Positions 44,110 to 52,678 of a DNA stretch of 64,000 nucleotides are shown here, in pieces; within the stretch, counting starts at the first letter, position 1; each line of letters begins with the position of its first letter. The DNA is taken from NCBI GenBank assembly GCA_945904015.1, contig CAMDPK010000012.1, positions 16,206 through 80,205 of the forward strand, in the 5' to 3' direction. A program made the translations under genes and the position numbers. The DNA comes from Candidatus Kuenenia stuttgartensis. GTDB lineage: Bacteria; Planctomycetota; Planctomycetia; Planctomycetales; Planctomycetaceae. The notes beneath the pieces are model-generated. The model saw only the letters and a list, made by a program, of their open reading frames with translations, had not been told where the DNA came from and did not search any database.

Positions 44110-45591
44110 TCACAAATCGTTGCCGCAGTACGAAAGATCGAAGCTCTTGTTGCAGATCGGGAAGTCGTAGATCGCGTTGTTCTTCACGGCCTGAGCCAAA
44201 CCGAACCAGTTGCGAAGCGACGGGTCTTGCACCTTGTAGTGCGCGACCTTTCCGTCAGCGTCGGTCTGAATGCAGTGCATCACCTCGCCACGCCAGCCCT
44301 CTTCGCACGAGACGACGATGCAATTCGGACGCGGCTCGGCTTTCGGCGGTGGTTCGGCTTCGACCTCGGGGAGCGTGTCGAGCAGTTGCATGATCCAGTT
44401 CAACGACGTGTCGATCTCGTGAATGCGGATCAAGCCGCGTGCCCAGCAATCGCCGGTCGATTCGACAACCAGTGGGATCGGGTGCTGGGCGTACGCTCCG
44501 CCGCGCAATTCGTTTCGCAGATCGCACGACAAGCCCGACGCGCGGCCCGCCATGCCGACCAAACCAATCTCCTGCGCGAGCGGCGTTGGGACCGTGCCCG
44601 TCGTGCAGAGACGATGCTGGACGGTCTTCGATTTCTGAAAGAGGTTGTTGATGATCGCGATGTCGGTCTGCACTTGCTGCACGGTCTTGCGGACGTCGTC
44701 TTTGTGTGACTGATTGAATGGGAAACGCAGTTCACCAGGCCGAAACCAACTGCGGCCGAAGCGGCTGCCGCAGAGCCGCATCGAAAGATTGATGACCGAG
44801 GTTCGCAGTCGCCCGTAAGTCGAACTGCCGGGCAAGAACGCGACGTCGGTCGCTAAACCACTCAGGCCGACGAGGTGCATCGCCACTCGTTCCAGTTCCA
44901 AGCCGAGACTGCGGATCGCTTCCACTTCGAGCCGCACAGTCAATCCGCACAAGGCTTCCCATGCTCGGCAGAAGCCGAGCGTGTAACCCACCGCCGTGTC
45001 GCCGGCGATGCTCTCGATGAGGGGCGGAATCTTTCGGGGCGATGCTTGTCGCAGCAGCGCTTCCGCTCCGCGATGCTGATAGCCGAGATGAATTTCGAGG
45101 TGATGCACCGTCTCGCCGTAGCACATGAAGCGAAAATGCCCCGGCTCGATCACGCCGGCATGAATCGGTCCGACGCCGACTTCGTGAACCTCTTTGCCCT
45201 TCAACTTGTAGAACGGGTAGTCGTTCATCCGTTTGAGGTTTGTTCCCTCGAAACGGATCGGCTTGAGCCACGGATGGCCGGGCATCGCCAAGCCGTATTG
45301 CTCGTGGATTTCGCGCTCAAAACAGTGCAGCGAGGGGAACTCGCTGGTCAGCGACAGATAGTGCTGAGTCCCTTGGCGACGGCCTCGAAAATGAATCAGA
45401 CCTTGCTCACGATCGACGAACACGGCGTGTAGCTCAGGCGTGCTATCCGCAGGATCGGCCGACGGACTGCCGAACAAACTGAGCAACCGTTGGCCGCGCG
45501 CGAAATGATCTTCGAGCCGCTGAGCAAAGCCGCCGAAGTCGAGCGTTTCTAGTTCGCTCAGCGGTTGCAGCAGTACGTTTGGATGAGACAT
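44110..45591 (-). CDS. NuoCD/HycE-like large subunit without [NiFe] cysteine motifs
   Basis: A 493-residue protein. The N-terminal part (about 1-130) is NuoC-like (FPSLHCFEREIHEQYGLAM), fused to a NuoD/HycE-like part (HLEIHLGYQHRGAEALL). Where [NiFe] hydrogenases have the RICGxC signature, this protein reads PLIESIAGDTAVGYTLG. At the C-terminus, DPCxxC is replaced by a segment ending PICNKSFDLSYCGNDL. It therefore cannot ligate a NiFe site in the standard way and is better seen as an Ehr-type (energy-converting hydrogenase-related) subunit. Translation starts at the ATG overlapping the upstream stop (TGATG). Confidence 0.85.
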   Translation of the reverse strand: MSHPNVLLQPLSELETLDFGGFAQRLEDHFARGQRLLSLFGSPSADPADSTPELHAVFVDREQGLIHFRGRRQGTQHYLSLTSEFPSLHCFEREIHEQYGLAMPGHPWLKPIRFEGTNLKRMNDYPFYKLKGKEVHEVGVGPIHAGVIEPGHFRFMCYGETVHHLEIHLGYQHRGAEALLRQASPRKIPPLIESIAGDTAVGYTLGFCRAWEALCGLTVRLEVEAIRSLGLELERVAMHLVGLSGLATDVAFLPGSSTYGRLRTSVINLSMRLCGSRFGRSWFRPGELRFPFNQSHKDDVRKTVQQVQTDIAIINNLFQKSKTVQHRLCTTGTVPTPLAQEIGLVGMAGRASGLSCDLRNELRGGAYAQHPIPLVVESTGDCWARGLIRIHEIDTSLNWIMQLLDTLPEVEAEPPPKAEPRPNCIVVSCEEGWRGEVMHCIQTDADGKVAHYKVQDPSLRNWFGLAQAVKNNAIYDFPICNKSFDLSYCGNDL

Positions 45592-47039
45592 CACCGTCCT
45601 CCCAGCGTCGCGGCGACTTCACTGACCAGCGAACTGACCGCTGCTGGCGAGTAAATGCCGAGGGACACCAGAATCAACATGAACAACACACTTCCCGCGT
45701 TCGACAGCATCGGTTCGGAGATGCGCGGCCCCTCGTCCGGCGAGTCGCCCCAGATCATCGGAAACAACGCTCGGCCGCTGGCGATCAACACGATGGTCAG
45801 CACGATGCAAATGAAGAAGAACACCAGCAGATAGCCCCCCTCGACCATGTTGCTGAGCATGATGACTTCGCCGAGAAAACTGCCGAACGGAGCGAATCCC
45901 AGCAGTGCGAAGACTCCCAGCATGAAGGCCCAGCCGCTGAACGGCATCACGCGGATCAGGCCCCGCAAGGCCGAAATCTGTTTCGTGCCGAATTGAGCTT
46001 TGATGTTCCCGCAGGCCATGAACAGCACCGCTTTCACGAAGGCGTTGCTGATGACGTAGAGCACGACTCCGTAGCCGGCGTTCTTGCCGACCCCCAAGCC
46101 GAGCGCGATCGTTCCGGCGTGATTGATCGAGGCATACGCGATCAGCCGCTTGTAATTGTCCGTCGTGATGATGTGCATCGCGGCGACGGAGATCGACAAC
46201 AAGCCCATGACGATCAGCTCTTCACTGATCAAGTCGGGGTCGAAGGACCGCAGCAGGCTGACCTCACGAAACAGGGCCAGCATCACGCAGTTGAATTGCA
46301 CGGCGGACAACATCGAAGTGATTGCCGGCGGGGCGTGGTCGTAAGCGTCCGGCAGCCAGGAATACATCGGAGCCAGCCCCAGTTTCGTCCCCAGGCCGAA
46401 CACCATCAGAGCCAATCCGATCTCCCACCACAGCGTCTCGCCGAGTGACGGAATGTTTTGTAGTCCGTCGATGAAGAAGGTCAGCTCGTGTTCGCCGTGT
46501 GCTCCGCCCATCGCGCGAGCCAGGCACAGCAAGCCGATCAGATTGAAGCCCAGGCCGATCACGGAAAACATCAAGTACTTCCACGACGCCATCAAGGCGG
46601 CCGGGCTGCGGCCGTAATGAATCAGCGGAGCAATCGCCAACGTCCCCAGCTCCAGAAAGACCCACATGGCGATCAAGTGATTGCTGAGCACCGCGAGCAC
46701 ACAGGTCGCAAAAAAGAGCAGTGCCCGCGCGATGAAGCCTTCAAACGCCACTGGCATCAGCCCGGCGGTGATGCGATGCCGGACGTAAATCGTGATGCCG
46801 AAGAACACGAGCGAAATCGTCAGCAGAAACAACAGCGAAGTCGCATCCACCACAAAATACCGGCCAAGCCAATACGTTTCCGAACCTGGGCTACGGTTCG
46901 CGGCGACCACGCCCGACAGCAACAGCTCCACCAACGCCGTTCCGACCAGCACGCTACTGGCGGCTCGCCCGCGACAGGCGGGAACTCGCATCAAGCAGGC
47001 TCCGGCCAGCGGAACCACTGCGCACAAAAGGGCGATCAT
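45591..47039 (-). CDS. Proton-pumping membrane subunit (HyfF/NuoN-like)
   Basis: A 482-residue multi-pass membrane protein; the start is the ATG complementary to 47037-47039, which overlaps the stop of the upstream gene (ATGA). It has about 14 hydrophobic segments. The antiporter-type signature is visible: a membrane Glu in MWVFLELGTLAIAPLIHY, a Lys in FGLGTKLGLAPMYSWLPDAYDHAPP, and NDHA-like NYKRLIAYASINHAG with NAFVKAVLFMACGNI. These residues form the ion path in Mrp/complex I-type subunits. Confidence 0.88.
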   Translation of the reverse strand: MIALLCAVVPLAGACLMRVPACRGRAASSVLVGTALVELLLSGVVAANRSPGSETYWLGRYFVVDATSLLFLLTISLVFFGITIYVRHRITAGLMPVAFEGFIARALLFFATCVLAVLSNHLIAMWVFLELGTLAIAPLIHYGRSPAALMASWKYLMFSVIGLGFNLIGLLCLARAMGGAHGEHELTFFIDGLQNIPSLGETLWWEIGLALMVFGLGTKLGLAPMYSWLPDAYDHAPPAITSMLSAVQFNCVMLALFREVSLLRSFDPDLISEELIVMGLLSISVAAMHIITTDNYKRLIAYASINHAGTIALGLGVGKNAGYGVVLYVISNAFVKAVLFMACGNIKAQFGTKQISALRGLIRVMPFSGWAFMLGVFALLGFAPFGSFLGEVIMLSNMVEGGYLLVFFFICIVLTIVLIASGRALFPMIWGDSPDEGPRISEPMLSNAGSVLFMLILVSLGIYSPAAVSSLVSEVAATLGGR

Positions 47040-47659
47040 AGAGTGGCCTTCTCCTCTGCTTCTTCGCCGTTGGCCGGCATCGACAAGAGCTGGCCGAGGT
47101 ATTGGCCGCACGTTAGCACGAGAATCACAAACACCAGCGAAATCCCCAAGAACACCGGCAGCGGCATCGCGTGTGGCGAGAGCAACTCGACGAGCGTCAC
47201 GCCTCCCTCAAAAGTCAGCAGGCCGACGATCTGTCCCAGTGAGTGCGTCTGATTGGACAGCACCAGCAACCCGATCAAGATGGCCGCCGCCGCCGTGCCG
47301 ACTTGCAGCGACTCCAGTGAGTCTTCGGGCGACACCTTGCTTCCGAAGATGAACGCCAATGCGACCAGCAGAAACGCGCCGACCCACTGCACCAGGTTTT
47401 TGGCGATCAGCGAAAAATCACTGGCCGTCTCGTGCCCGCGCATCGAGCGAAAGAGATACCACGGCACAAACAGCGCATGAACCACGAACAGGTTCGCGTA
47501 CTCGCAGAACAATGACAGAGACCAAGGGTTGTGATGAGCCGCCAGGATCAGGCCCAGCAAGGCTCCTTGCACGCCCAACCCAATCACGGCCACGCGCCAC
47601 GAGTGAAACATCAGCGGCAACAGAAACGCCGCCACATAAGCGATGAAGAGATTCGTCAA
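47036..47659 (-). CDS. HyfE-like membrane subunit
   Basis: A 207-residue protein with six predicted hydrophobic segments (for example LFIAYVAAFLLPLMF, VGTAAAAILIGLLVLS and VFLGISLVFVILVLTCG). HyfE corresponds to small membrane subunits equivalent to NuoK plus part of NuoJ. Its ATG overlaps the HyfC-like stop (ATGA), and its stop overlaps the HyfF-like start. The match rests mainly on position and hydrophobic profile, as this family diverges quickly. Confidence 0.78.
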   Translation of the reverse strand: MTNLFIAYVAAFLLPLMFHSWRVAVIGLGVQGALLGLILAAHHNPWSLSLFCEYANLFVVHALFVPWYLFRSMRGHETASDFSLIAKNLVQWVGAFLLVALAFIFGSKVSPEDSLESLQVGTAAAAILIGLLVLSNQTHSLGQIVGLLTFEGGVTLVELLSPHAMPLPVFLGISLVFVILVLTCGQYLGQLLSMPANGEEAEEKATL

Positions 47660-48585
47660 TGGAACTCTCCTTGGTTGGCGGTCACCAGCACCAGCGACGT
47701 CAGCACCGCCAGAAAGGCCGCGAAGGTGAACAACGGCAAGGCTCGGAACCGCAAGCGGGCGATCAGCGATTCAATCAAGCCGACACACACGGCAACCAGC
47801 ACGATGAACGCGCCGGAAAACAACACGGCGAGAATCGGATAGCTTGTTTCGGAAAACGGATTGAGCACCGCCGCGATGATTCCCGACAGCATCGTCATCT
47901 TCATCGCCGACGCATATTGGACGATCGCCAGTTCGGGACCGCTGTGATCGAGAATCATGACCTCGTGAACCATCGTCAGTTCCAGGTGCGTCGTCGGATC
48001 GTCAGCCGGCACGCGAGCCGCTTCGATCAGCAGCACAACGAACATCGCGCCCGCGAACGTCACTCGCAGCACCGCGTCGATCGCCCACGAACCGTTGGGA
48101 ATCACCAAGTCCTGAAACGAATGCGCTCCGCCGGCCCAAGCCAAAGTCCCCAAGCCCAGCAGAAATACCGGCTCGGCCAACGCCGAGTACGTCGCCTCGC
48201 GGCTGGCTCCCATGCCCTCGAAGGCGCTGCCGGTGTCCAAGGCGCTCAGCATCAAAAAGATCTTGCCGAGTCCCAACAGATACGCGAACGCCACGAAGTC
48301 CCCGGCAAAACCCAGCGGCGCGTAACCCGGCACGATCGGACCCAGCAAGCTGGCGGTGATCGTGGTCGCCAGGATGACCAACGGCGCGATCGGAAAAATC
48401 CAACTGGTGACTTGGCTGTAGACCGGAGTCTTTCTCAAGAGCCGCACCAAGTCGAACCAAGTTTGATACAGACGTGGTCCGCGTCGCCCGGCCCACAGCG
48501 ATTTGACACGGTTCACGATGCCGATCACAAAGATCGGCGCGACGAACACAATCGCCAGATGAAACACCAACAAAAAGTTAGACAT
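47656..48585 (-). CDS. HyfC/NuoH-like membrane subunit
   Basis: A 309-residue protein. The ATG complementary to 48583-48585 follows GGAG; an alternative start at 48612 overlaps the upstream stop as ATGA. The NuoH-type signature is clear: LDTGSAFEGMGASREATYSALAEP, and the acidic loop LIEAARVPADDPTTHLELTMVHEV. There are about eight membrane helices. This subunit bridges the soluble arm to the ion-translocating arm. A longer upstream open frame runs antisense to the adjacent gene's reading and is not real. Confidence 0.88.
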   Translation of the reverse strand: MSNFLLVFHLAIVFVAPIFVIGIVNRVKSLWAGRRGPRLYQTWFDLVRLLRKTPVYSQVTSWIFPIAPLVILATTITASLLGPIVPGYAPLGFAGDFVAFAYLLGLGKIFLMLSALDTGSAFEGMGASREATYSALAEPVFLLGLGTLAWAGGAHSFQDLVIPNGSWAIDAVLRVTFAGAMFVVLLIEAARVPADDPTTHLELTMVHEVMILDHSGPELAIVQYASAMKMTMLSGIIAAVLNPFSETSYPILAVLFSGAFIVLVAVCVGLIESLIARLRFRALPLFTFAAFLAVLTSLVLVTANQGEFH

Positions 48586-48608
48586 CGAATGCACTCCAGG
48601 TCGCGGCG

Positions 48609-50597
48609 TCATTTCATCGCGACCAAGGACACCAGGATCAGCAGTCCGGCCAAGCCGATTGCGAAAGAAAAACGCGTGTCTTCCGGCAATCGGCGCATCA
48701 CGTTGCCGACGACCTGCTCGCCATTGCCGAGCAGCTTGAACATCGTCTGCTCGACACCATCCACGCAGTGCGTGTCGTAGTGGCCATCCTTCGGGAACAC
48801 GCCCTGCGGCAGCTCTTCCCGCGTAAGGAACTTCAGCAGATCGCGAAACACCGCCACCATCGGAGCCGAGAACGACGAACCGCTGTACTGCATCCGCGTA
48901 TTCGGCAACGTGTAACCACAGCCCCACGTCACATGCCGACGATTCGACTTCGGCAACAACGCAAACCGCAACACCAGCAACACCACCAACACACCGACAA
49001 AGATCGCCGAGATGAGAGTCAGCGAATTGATGAGCGGCAGCGGCACGAACGTCATGAGTTCCGCCGGTTGCGTCCGAGACAGACTCAGCAGCACGCGCGT
49101 CGGAGCTTCGATCAGCTTCAAGCCCAGCATCGGACACAGGCCGATGGCCAGAATCCCGATCAAGTGCAACACCATCGGCACGATCATGCAGGGATGCTCG
49201 CGGGCTTTCGCGTCCACATGATGCGGGTCACGCGGCAGTCCCAAAAAGATCAGCCCAAACGCGCGAGTGATCGACAACGCGGACAGTCCACCCACGATCG
49301 CCAGCACACCGGCGAACAACATCATCGGCATCCGCCCCAGCCCCAATTCGGGAGCCGGCTGAACCAGTCCGTAATACAGCAGGAACTCACTGAGAAACCC
49401 ATTGAACGGCGGCAGCGCGGCGCTCGCCAAACTCCCCAGCAGAAACAGCGGCCCGGTCCACTTCATCGACTTCAGCAACCCGCCGAGCTTTTCCAGATCA
49501 ATCGAATGCGTGAATCGGTAGATCGAACCTGCTCCGTAAAACAGCAAGCACTTGAACAACGCATGGTTGATGATGTGCAAGATGCCGCCGCCGAATCCCA
49601 ACGCCGCCAGGATCGGCCGATTCGTCGCCAGTCCGAGAATGCCCAGCCCAAAACCAATCCCACAGATGCCGACATTCTCGGTCGAGGAATACCCCAACAG
49701 CCGTTTGATGTCCCGTTGCGTGATCGTGTAGAGCACTCCCATGAACGCCGACATCGCCGACACGGCCAGCAGATACCAACCCATCCACAACTCCGGCTCG
49801 CCAACCATCAGGATGAACTTCAGCATCCCGAACAGCCCCGCCTTGTGAATCACGCCGGACATGAGCGCCGACACATGCGCGGGCGCGGCCGAGTGTGCTC
49901 GCGGCAACCACGTATGAAACGGAAAGAAGGCCGACTTCAACCCAAACGATGTCATCAACAGCACGAACGCGATGTTCCGCGCATTGCTGGGCTGTCCCAG
50001 AAACGTCTGAAAATCCGCAAACTGAAAACTGTTGGTGGCCCCGTGCATGATCATGATGCCGGCCACCAGAAACAGTAGGCTGAGATGCGTCGAGACTAGA
50101 TAGTTGAACCCGGCGAATCGAATCTTCTGGTTGCGAGAATCCCAGATCACCAACAACCAAGCCGACAGCGCCGCGATCTCCCAACCCACAAGAAACGCGA
50201 AGGCATTCTGCACCGTGTAAACGATGACGTAAGAAAGCTGCACCATCGACAGCAGCGCGAAGTGCATACCGACATGCCGAGGCCCACGAATGTCGTGAGC
50301 CAGATAGCCGGTGGCGAACACCGAACCAAGAAACGTCATCGGCAGCGAGAACGTCAAAAAGAACGCTCCGACCGCGCCGATTCGCAAATCAATCCGTTCA
50401 ACCGGAAACGACCACAGCAACACGCCGGTCAGTTCCGGGCCACCGAACAGGATCGGAATCGTGTCCGACAAAATGCACACGCAGGCGATCGCTTGTGAGA
50501 CAAGATTGACCCCAACTCGAACCCGATTCTTCGGCAGCAACACAGTCAGGATCGCGCCCGCCACCAATGCGATCGTTCCAAACAACATGCGATCCAT
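48609..50597 (-). CDS. Large proton-pumping subunit (HyfB/NuoL-like)
   Basis: A 662-residue membrane protein starting at the ATG complementary to 50595-50597, with GGAG upstream. It has about 16 hydrophobic segments. The ion-translocating motifs are FLVGWEIAALSAWLLVIW (membrane Glu) and SFGLKSAFFPFHTWLPRAHSAAP, with a following HVSALMSGVIHKAG (Lys and His). PLFLLGSLASAALPPFNGFLSE matches the later conserved helix. It is the first gene of the six-gene unit, which continues through HyfC-, HyfE-, HyfF-, large- and small-subunit genes. Confidence 0.9.
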   Translation of the reverse strand: MDRMLFGTIALVAGAILTVLLPKNRVRVGVNLVSQAIACVCILSDTIPILFGGPELTGVLLWSFPVERIDLRIGAVGAFFLTFSLPMTFLGSVFATGYLAHDIRGPRHVGMHFALLSMVQLSYVIVYTVQNAFAFLVGWEIAALSAWLLVIWDSRNQKIRFAGFNYLVSTHLSLLFLVAGIMIMHGATNSFQFADFQTFLGQPSNARNIAFVLLMTSFGLKSAFFPFHTWLPRAHSAAPAHVSALMSGVIHKAGLFGMLKFILMVGEPELWMGWYLLAVSAMSAFMGVLYTITQRDIKRLLGYSSTENVGICGIGFGLGILGLATNRPILAALGFGGGILHIINHALFKCLLFYGAGSIYRFTHSIDLEKLGGLLKSMKWTGPLFLLGSLASAALPPFNGFLSEFLLYYGLVQPAPELGLGRMPMMLFAGVLAIVGGLSALSITRAFGLIFLGLPRDPHHVDAKAREHPCMIVPMVLHLIGILAIGLCPMLGLKLIEAPTRVLLSLSRTQPAELMTFVPLPLINSLTLISAIFVGVLVVLLVLRFALLPKSNRRHVTWGCGYTLPNTRMQYSGSSFSAPMVAVFRDLLKFLTREELPQGVFPKDGHYDTHCVDGVEQTMFKLLGNGEQVVGNVMRRLPEDTRFSFAIGLAGLLILVSLVAMK

Positions 50598-50781
50598 GAC
50601 GTCTCCGAAAAAGTGACGTTGCGTTGCCAGCAATTCGTCAAATCAAGATCGTTGGAAACCGGAATCAATGGGCGCGCGAAATCGTCCACTGGAAAAACCA
50701 TTTGGAGCGAACTCGGCAATGAAAAGCCTTGCCCGTCGCAAAGAGCGCGCGACGGCAGAGCAACGAGCGCGAGAATTCCGC

Positions 50782-51090
50782 TCAGGCAATCGGCGGCCCG
50801 CGCAAGAAATGAGCCTTGCGATGCCGAGCGCGATCGAACTCGCATTCCTCGGCAATGTGCGCTGCGTAGGTGACCTCAAAGGCGAACACGCAGGGCTTCG
50901 AGTCCGCGAGCAACACAAATTCGCCGGACTCTTCGATCTCGCTTTCCTCAAACGCTTCGACGAGTACGAAGGGAACAAACACATCCGCGTCTGCTCGCGC
51001 CGACATTGCCACGGCGAAATTGAGCAACGACGAAAACGCCACGATCAGCAGCAACAGCACAGCCAGAGATCGGCGTTTCCAAGTGGTCAT
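50782..51090 (-). CDS. Possible small exported or membrane-anchored protein
   Basis: A 102-residue reading frame. The start complementary to 51088-51090 gives MTTWKRRSLAVLLLLIVAFS, a plausible signal peptide or anchor, followed by acidic segments (EESEIEESGEFVLL) and a Cys/His-containing tail (CEFDRARHRKAHFL). It resembles no family I know. It lies 184 bp upstream of the HyfB-like gene on the same strand, with no clear Shine-Dalgarno sequence. The signal-like N-terminus supports it; its compositional bias does not exclude a chance frame. Confidence 0.5.
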   Translation of the reverse strand: MTTWKRRSLAVLLLLIVAFSSLLNFAVAMSARADADVFVPFVLVEAFEESEIEESGEFVLLADSKPCVFAFEVTYAAHIAEECEFDRARHRKAHFLRGPPIA

Positions 51091-51167
51091 GGGCTGGGTG
51101 TGTATCAACCCGACAACACTGCTGACAAGCCCCAACAGGATCGCACGACGCAGTCTGCGCGAGCCAG

Positions 51168-51199
51168 AGCGCTCGCCCTCGCTGACGCTTCAGGTTAAT
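51168..51199. repeat. Solo arm of a palindromic element
   Basis: GCGCTCGCCCTCGCTGACGC followed by TTCAGGTTAAT matches one arm of the 58083-58178 element but no partner arm is nearby. It lies upstream of the Gfo/Idh/MocA gene. Confidence 0.65.
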
Positions 51200-51240
51200 T
51201 TGGACCTGTCGATCACTCGTGGACCTTTTTGGAATCTCCG

Positions 51241-52572
51241 ATGACACTCAATTCCTCTCGCCGAGCGTTCCTCGCAAGTGCGGCTGGCTGTGCCGCGTGG
51301 GCGATCACGCCCTACACTTGGACCGCCAACGCCGACGAAAAGACGACTCCCAAATCACCAAACGATCGCTGGCGTATCGGCGTGATCGGGCTGAGGTATC
51401 AAGGCTCGGTTATCACGCGCGAAGCGCTGCCCTTCGGCGACGTCGTGGCGATTTGCGATGTCGATCGCCACGTCCGCGAACAAGCACGAGCCAGCTTCGG
51501 CAGCACGGCGACGCTCTTCGAGAACTACACCGATTTGCTCGCCCGCAAGGACATCGACGTTGTCCTGATCGGCACGCCCGACCATTGGCATGCGAAGATG
51601 CTGATCGACGCCTGCCGAGCCAAGAAAGACGTCTACTGCGAGAAGCCGCTCACTCTGACCGTGGCCGAAGGACAGCGCGTCTGCGACGTCGTGAAGGAGA
51701 CCGGCCGAGTTGTGCAGGTCGGAACGTGGCAGCGTAGTGATGCTCGGTTCCGGCTGGCGGTCGAGATGGTCCAGGCCGGCCGCATCGGCAAACTGCGACG
51801 CATGGTCGTCGTCATGGGCAAGAACAAGACCGGTGGCCCCTTCAAGCCAACGCCGGTGCCGAGTCATTTCAACTGGAATCTCTGGCAAGGACAGACCACC
51901 GACGTGCCGTACTTGGCCGAACGCAGCCACTACACGTTCCGCTGGTGGTACGAGTACTCCGGCGGCGAGATGACCGACACGGGAGCGCATCATCTCGACA
52001 TCGCGCAGTGGGGCGCGGACTTGCAACACTCCGGCCCTGTCGAGATTGAAGGGACTGCCAAGTATCCGACAGTCGAGAACGGCTACAACGTCGCGCTCGA
52101 TTACCACGTTCGCTACCGCTACGCGAACGGCGTCGAACTCGAAGTGCTCGACGCGCCGCGCGGCGACTACAACCGCGACGGCATCATGTTTGAAGGAGAC
52201 ACCGGCCGCCTCTTCGTGAACCGCGGCACGATCGCCGGCCGCCCCGTCGAAGATTTGAAGTCACAGCCGTTCGGCCGCAACGACTTCCACATCTATGCGA
52301 ACGACAACTTCGATCGCCCCGAACGGATGGGCAAGATCGACGCGATCAAAAACCACATGGGCAACTTCTACGACTGCACGCTCAGCCGCCAGACACCGAT
52401 CTCCGATGTCGTCAGCCAGCATCGCTCGGTCAGCCTCTGCCACCTCGGCAACATCGCCATGCGCGTCGGTTCGAAGCTGACCTGGAATCCAGAGACCGAA
52501 CAGTTCGCCGACTCACCAGCCGCCACCAAGCTCTTGAGCCGCGAACAACGCAAAGGCTTTGAAATCGGCTAA
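51241..52572 (+). CDS. Gfo/Idh/MocA family oxidoreductase, Tat-exported
   Basis: A 443-residue protein. The ATG at 51241 gives a twin-arginine leader (SSRRAFLASAAGCAAWAI). The Rossmann start is RWRIGVIGLRYQGSV. The EKP motif appears as VYCEKPLTLTVAEGQRV, providing the conserved Lys. The C-terminal domain contains GGEMTDTGAHHLDIAQWG, which is common in planctomycete members and carries a metal- or substrate-binding His. It is likely a periplasmic or paryphoplasmic NAD(P)-dependent oxidoreductase of unknown substrate. The convergent propeller gene lies downstream across a palindromic element. Confidence 0.87.
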   Translation: MTLNSSRRAFLASAAGCAAWAITPYTWTANADEKTTPKSPNDRWRIGVIGLRYQGSVITREALPFGDVVAICDVDRHVREQARASFGSTATLFENYTDLLARKDIDVVLIGTPDHWHAKMLIDACRAKKDVYCEKPLTLTVAEGQRVCDVVKETGRVVQVGTWQRSDARFRLAVEMVQAGRIGKLRRMVVVMGKNKTGGPFKPTPVPSHFNWNLWQGQTTDVPYLAERSHYTFRWWYEYSGGEMTDTGAHHLDIAQWGADLQHSGPVEIEGTAKYPTVENGYNVALDYHVRYRYANGVELEVLDAPRGDYNRDGIMFEGDTGRLFVNRGTIAGRPVEDLKSQPFGRNDFHIYANDNFDRPERMGKIDAIKNHMGNFYDCTLSRQTPISDVVSQHRSVSLCHLGNIAMRVGSKLTWNPETEQFADSPAATKLLSREQRKGFEIG

Positions 52573-52589
52573 GCAGTGTTTCAAAACGT

Positions 52590-52660
52590 AGGGTGAGTCG
52601 AGTCATCGAGACTCACCAGCAGGTAGATGATTGGTGGGTCTCGATGACTCGACCCACCCT
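52590..52660. repeat. Palindrome between convergent genes
   Basis: The arms AGGGTGAGTCGAGTCATCGA plus GACTCACC (52590-52617) and GGTGGGTCTCGATGACTCGA plus CCCACCCT (52633-52660) are near-perfect inverted repeats. Transcription converges on it from both sides, so a terminator role is possible. Confidence 0.8.
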
Positions 52661-52678
52661 GCCTCTGGCGCACGATGC

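Noticed and set aside
44110..45591. A true [NiFe] hydrogenase or formate hydrogenlyase
   Set aside because: The large subunit lacks both cysteine motifs and no maturation genes are adjacent, so hydrogenase activity is not supported.
48586..49137. A long N-terminal extension of the HyfC-like protein
   Set aside because: The extension runs through the HyfB-like gene in a different frame. Homology to NuoH begins at the start I chose, which has a GGAG site.
51219..51737. A second plus-strand frame within the Gfo/Idh/MocA gene
   Set aside because: It is out of frame with the oxidoreductase, which has a Tat leader and an EKP motif; the alternative has no domain.
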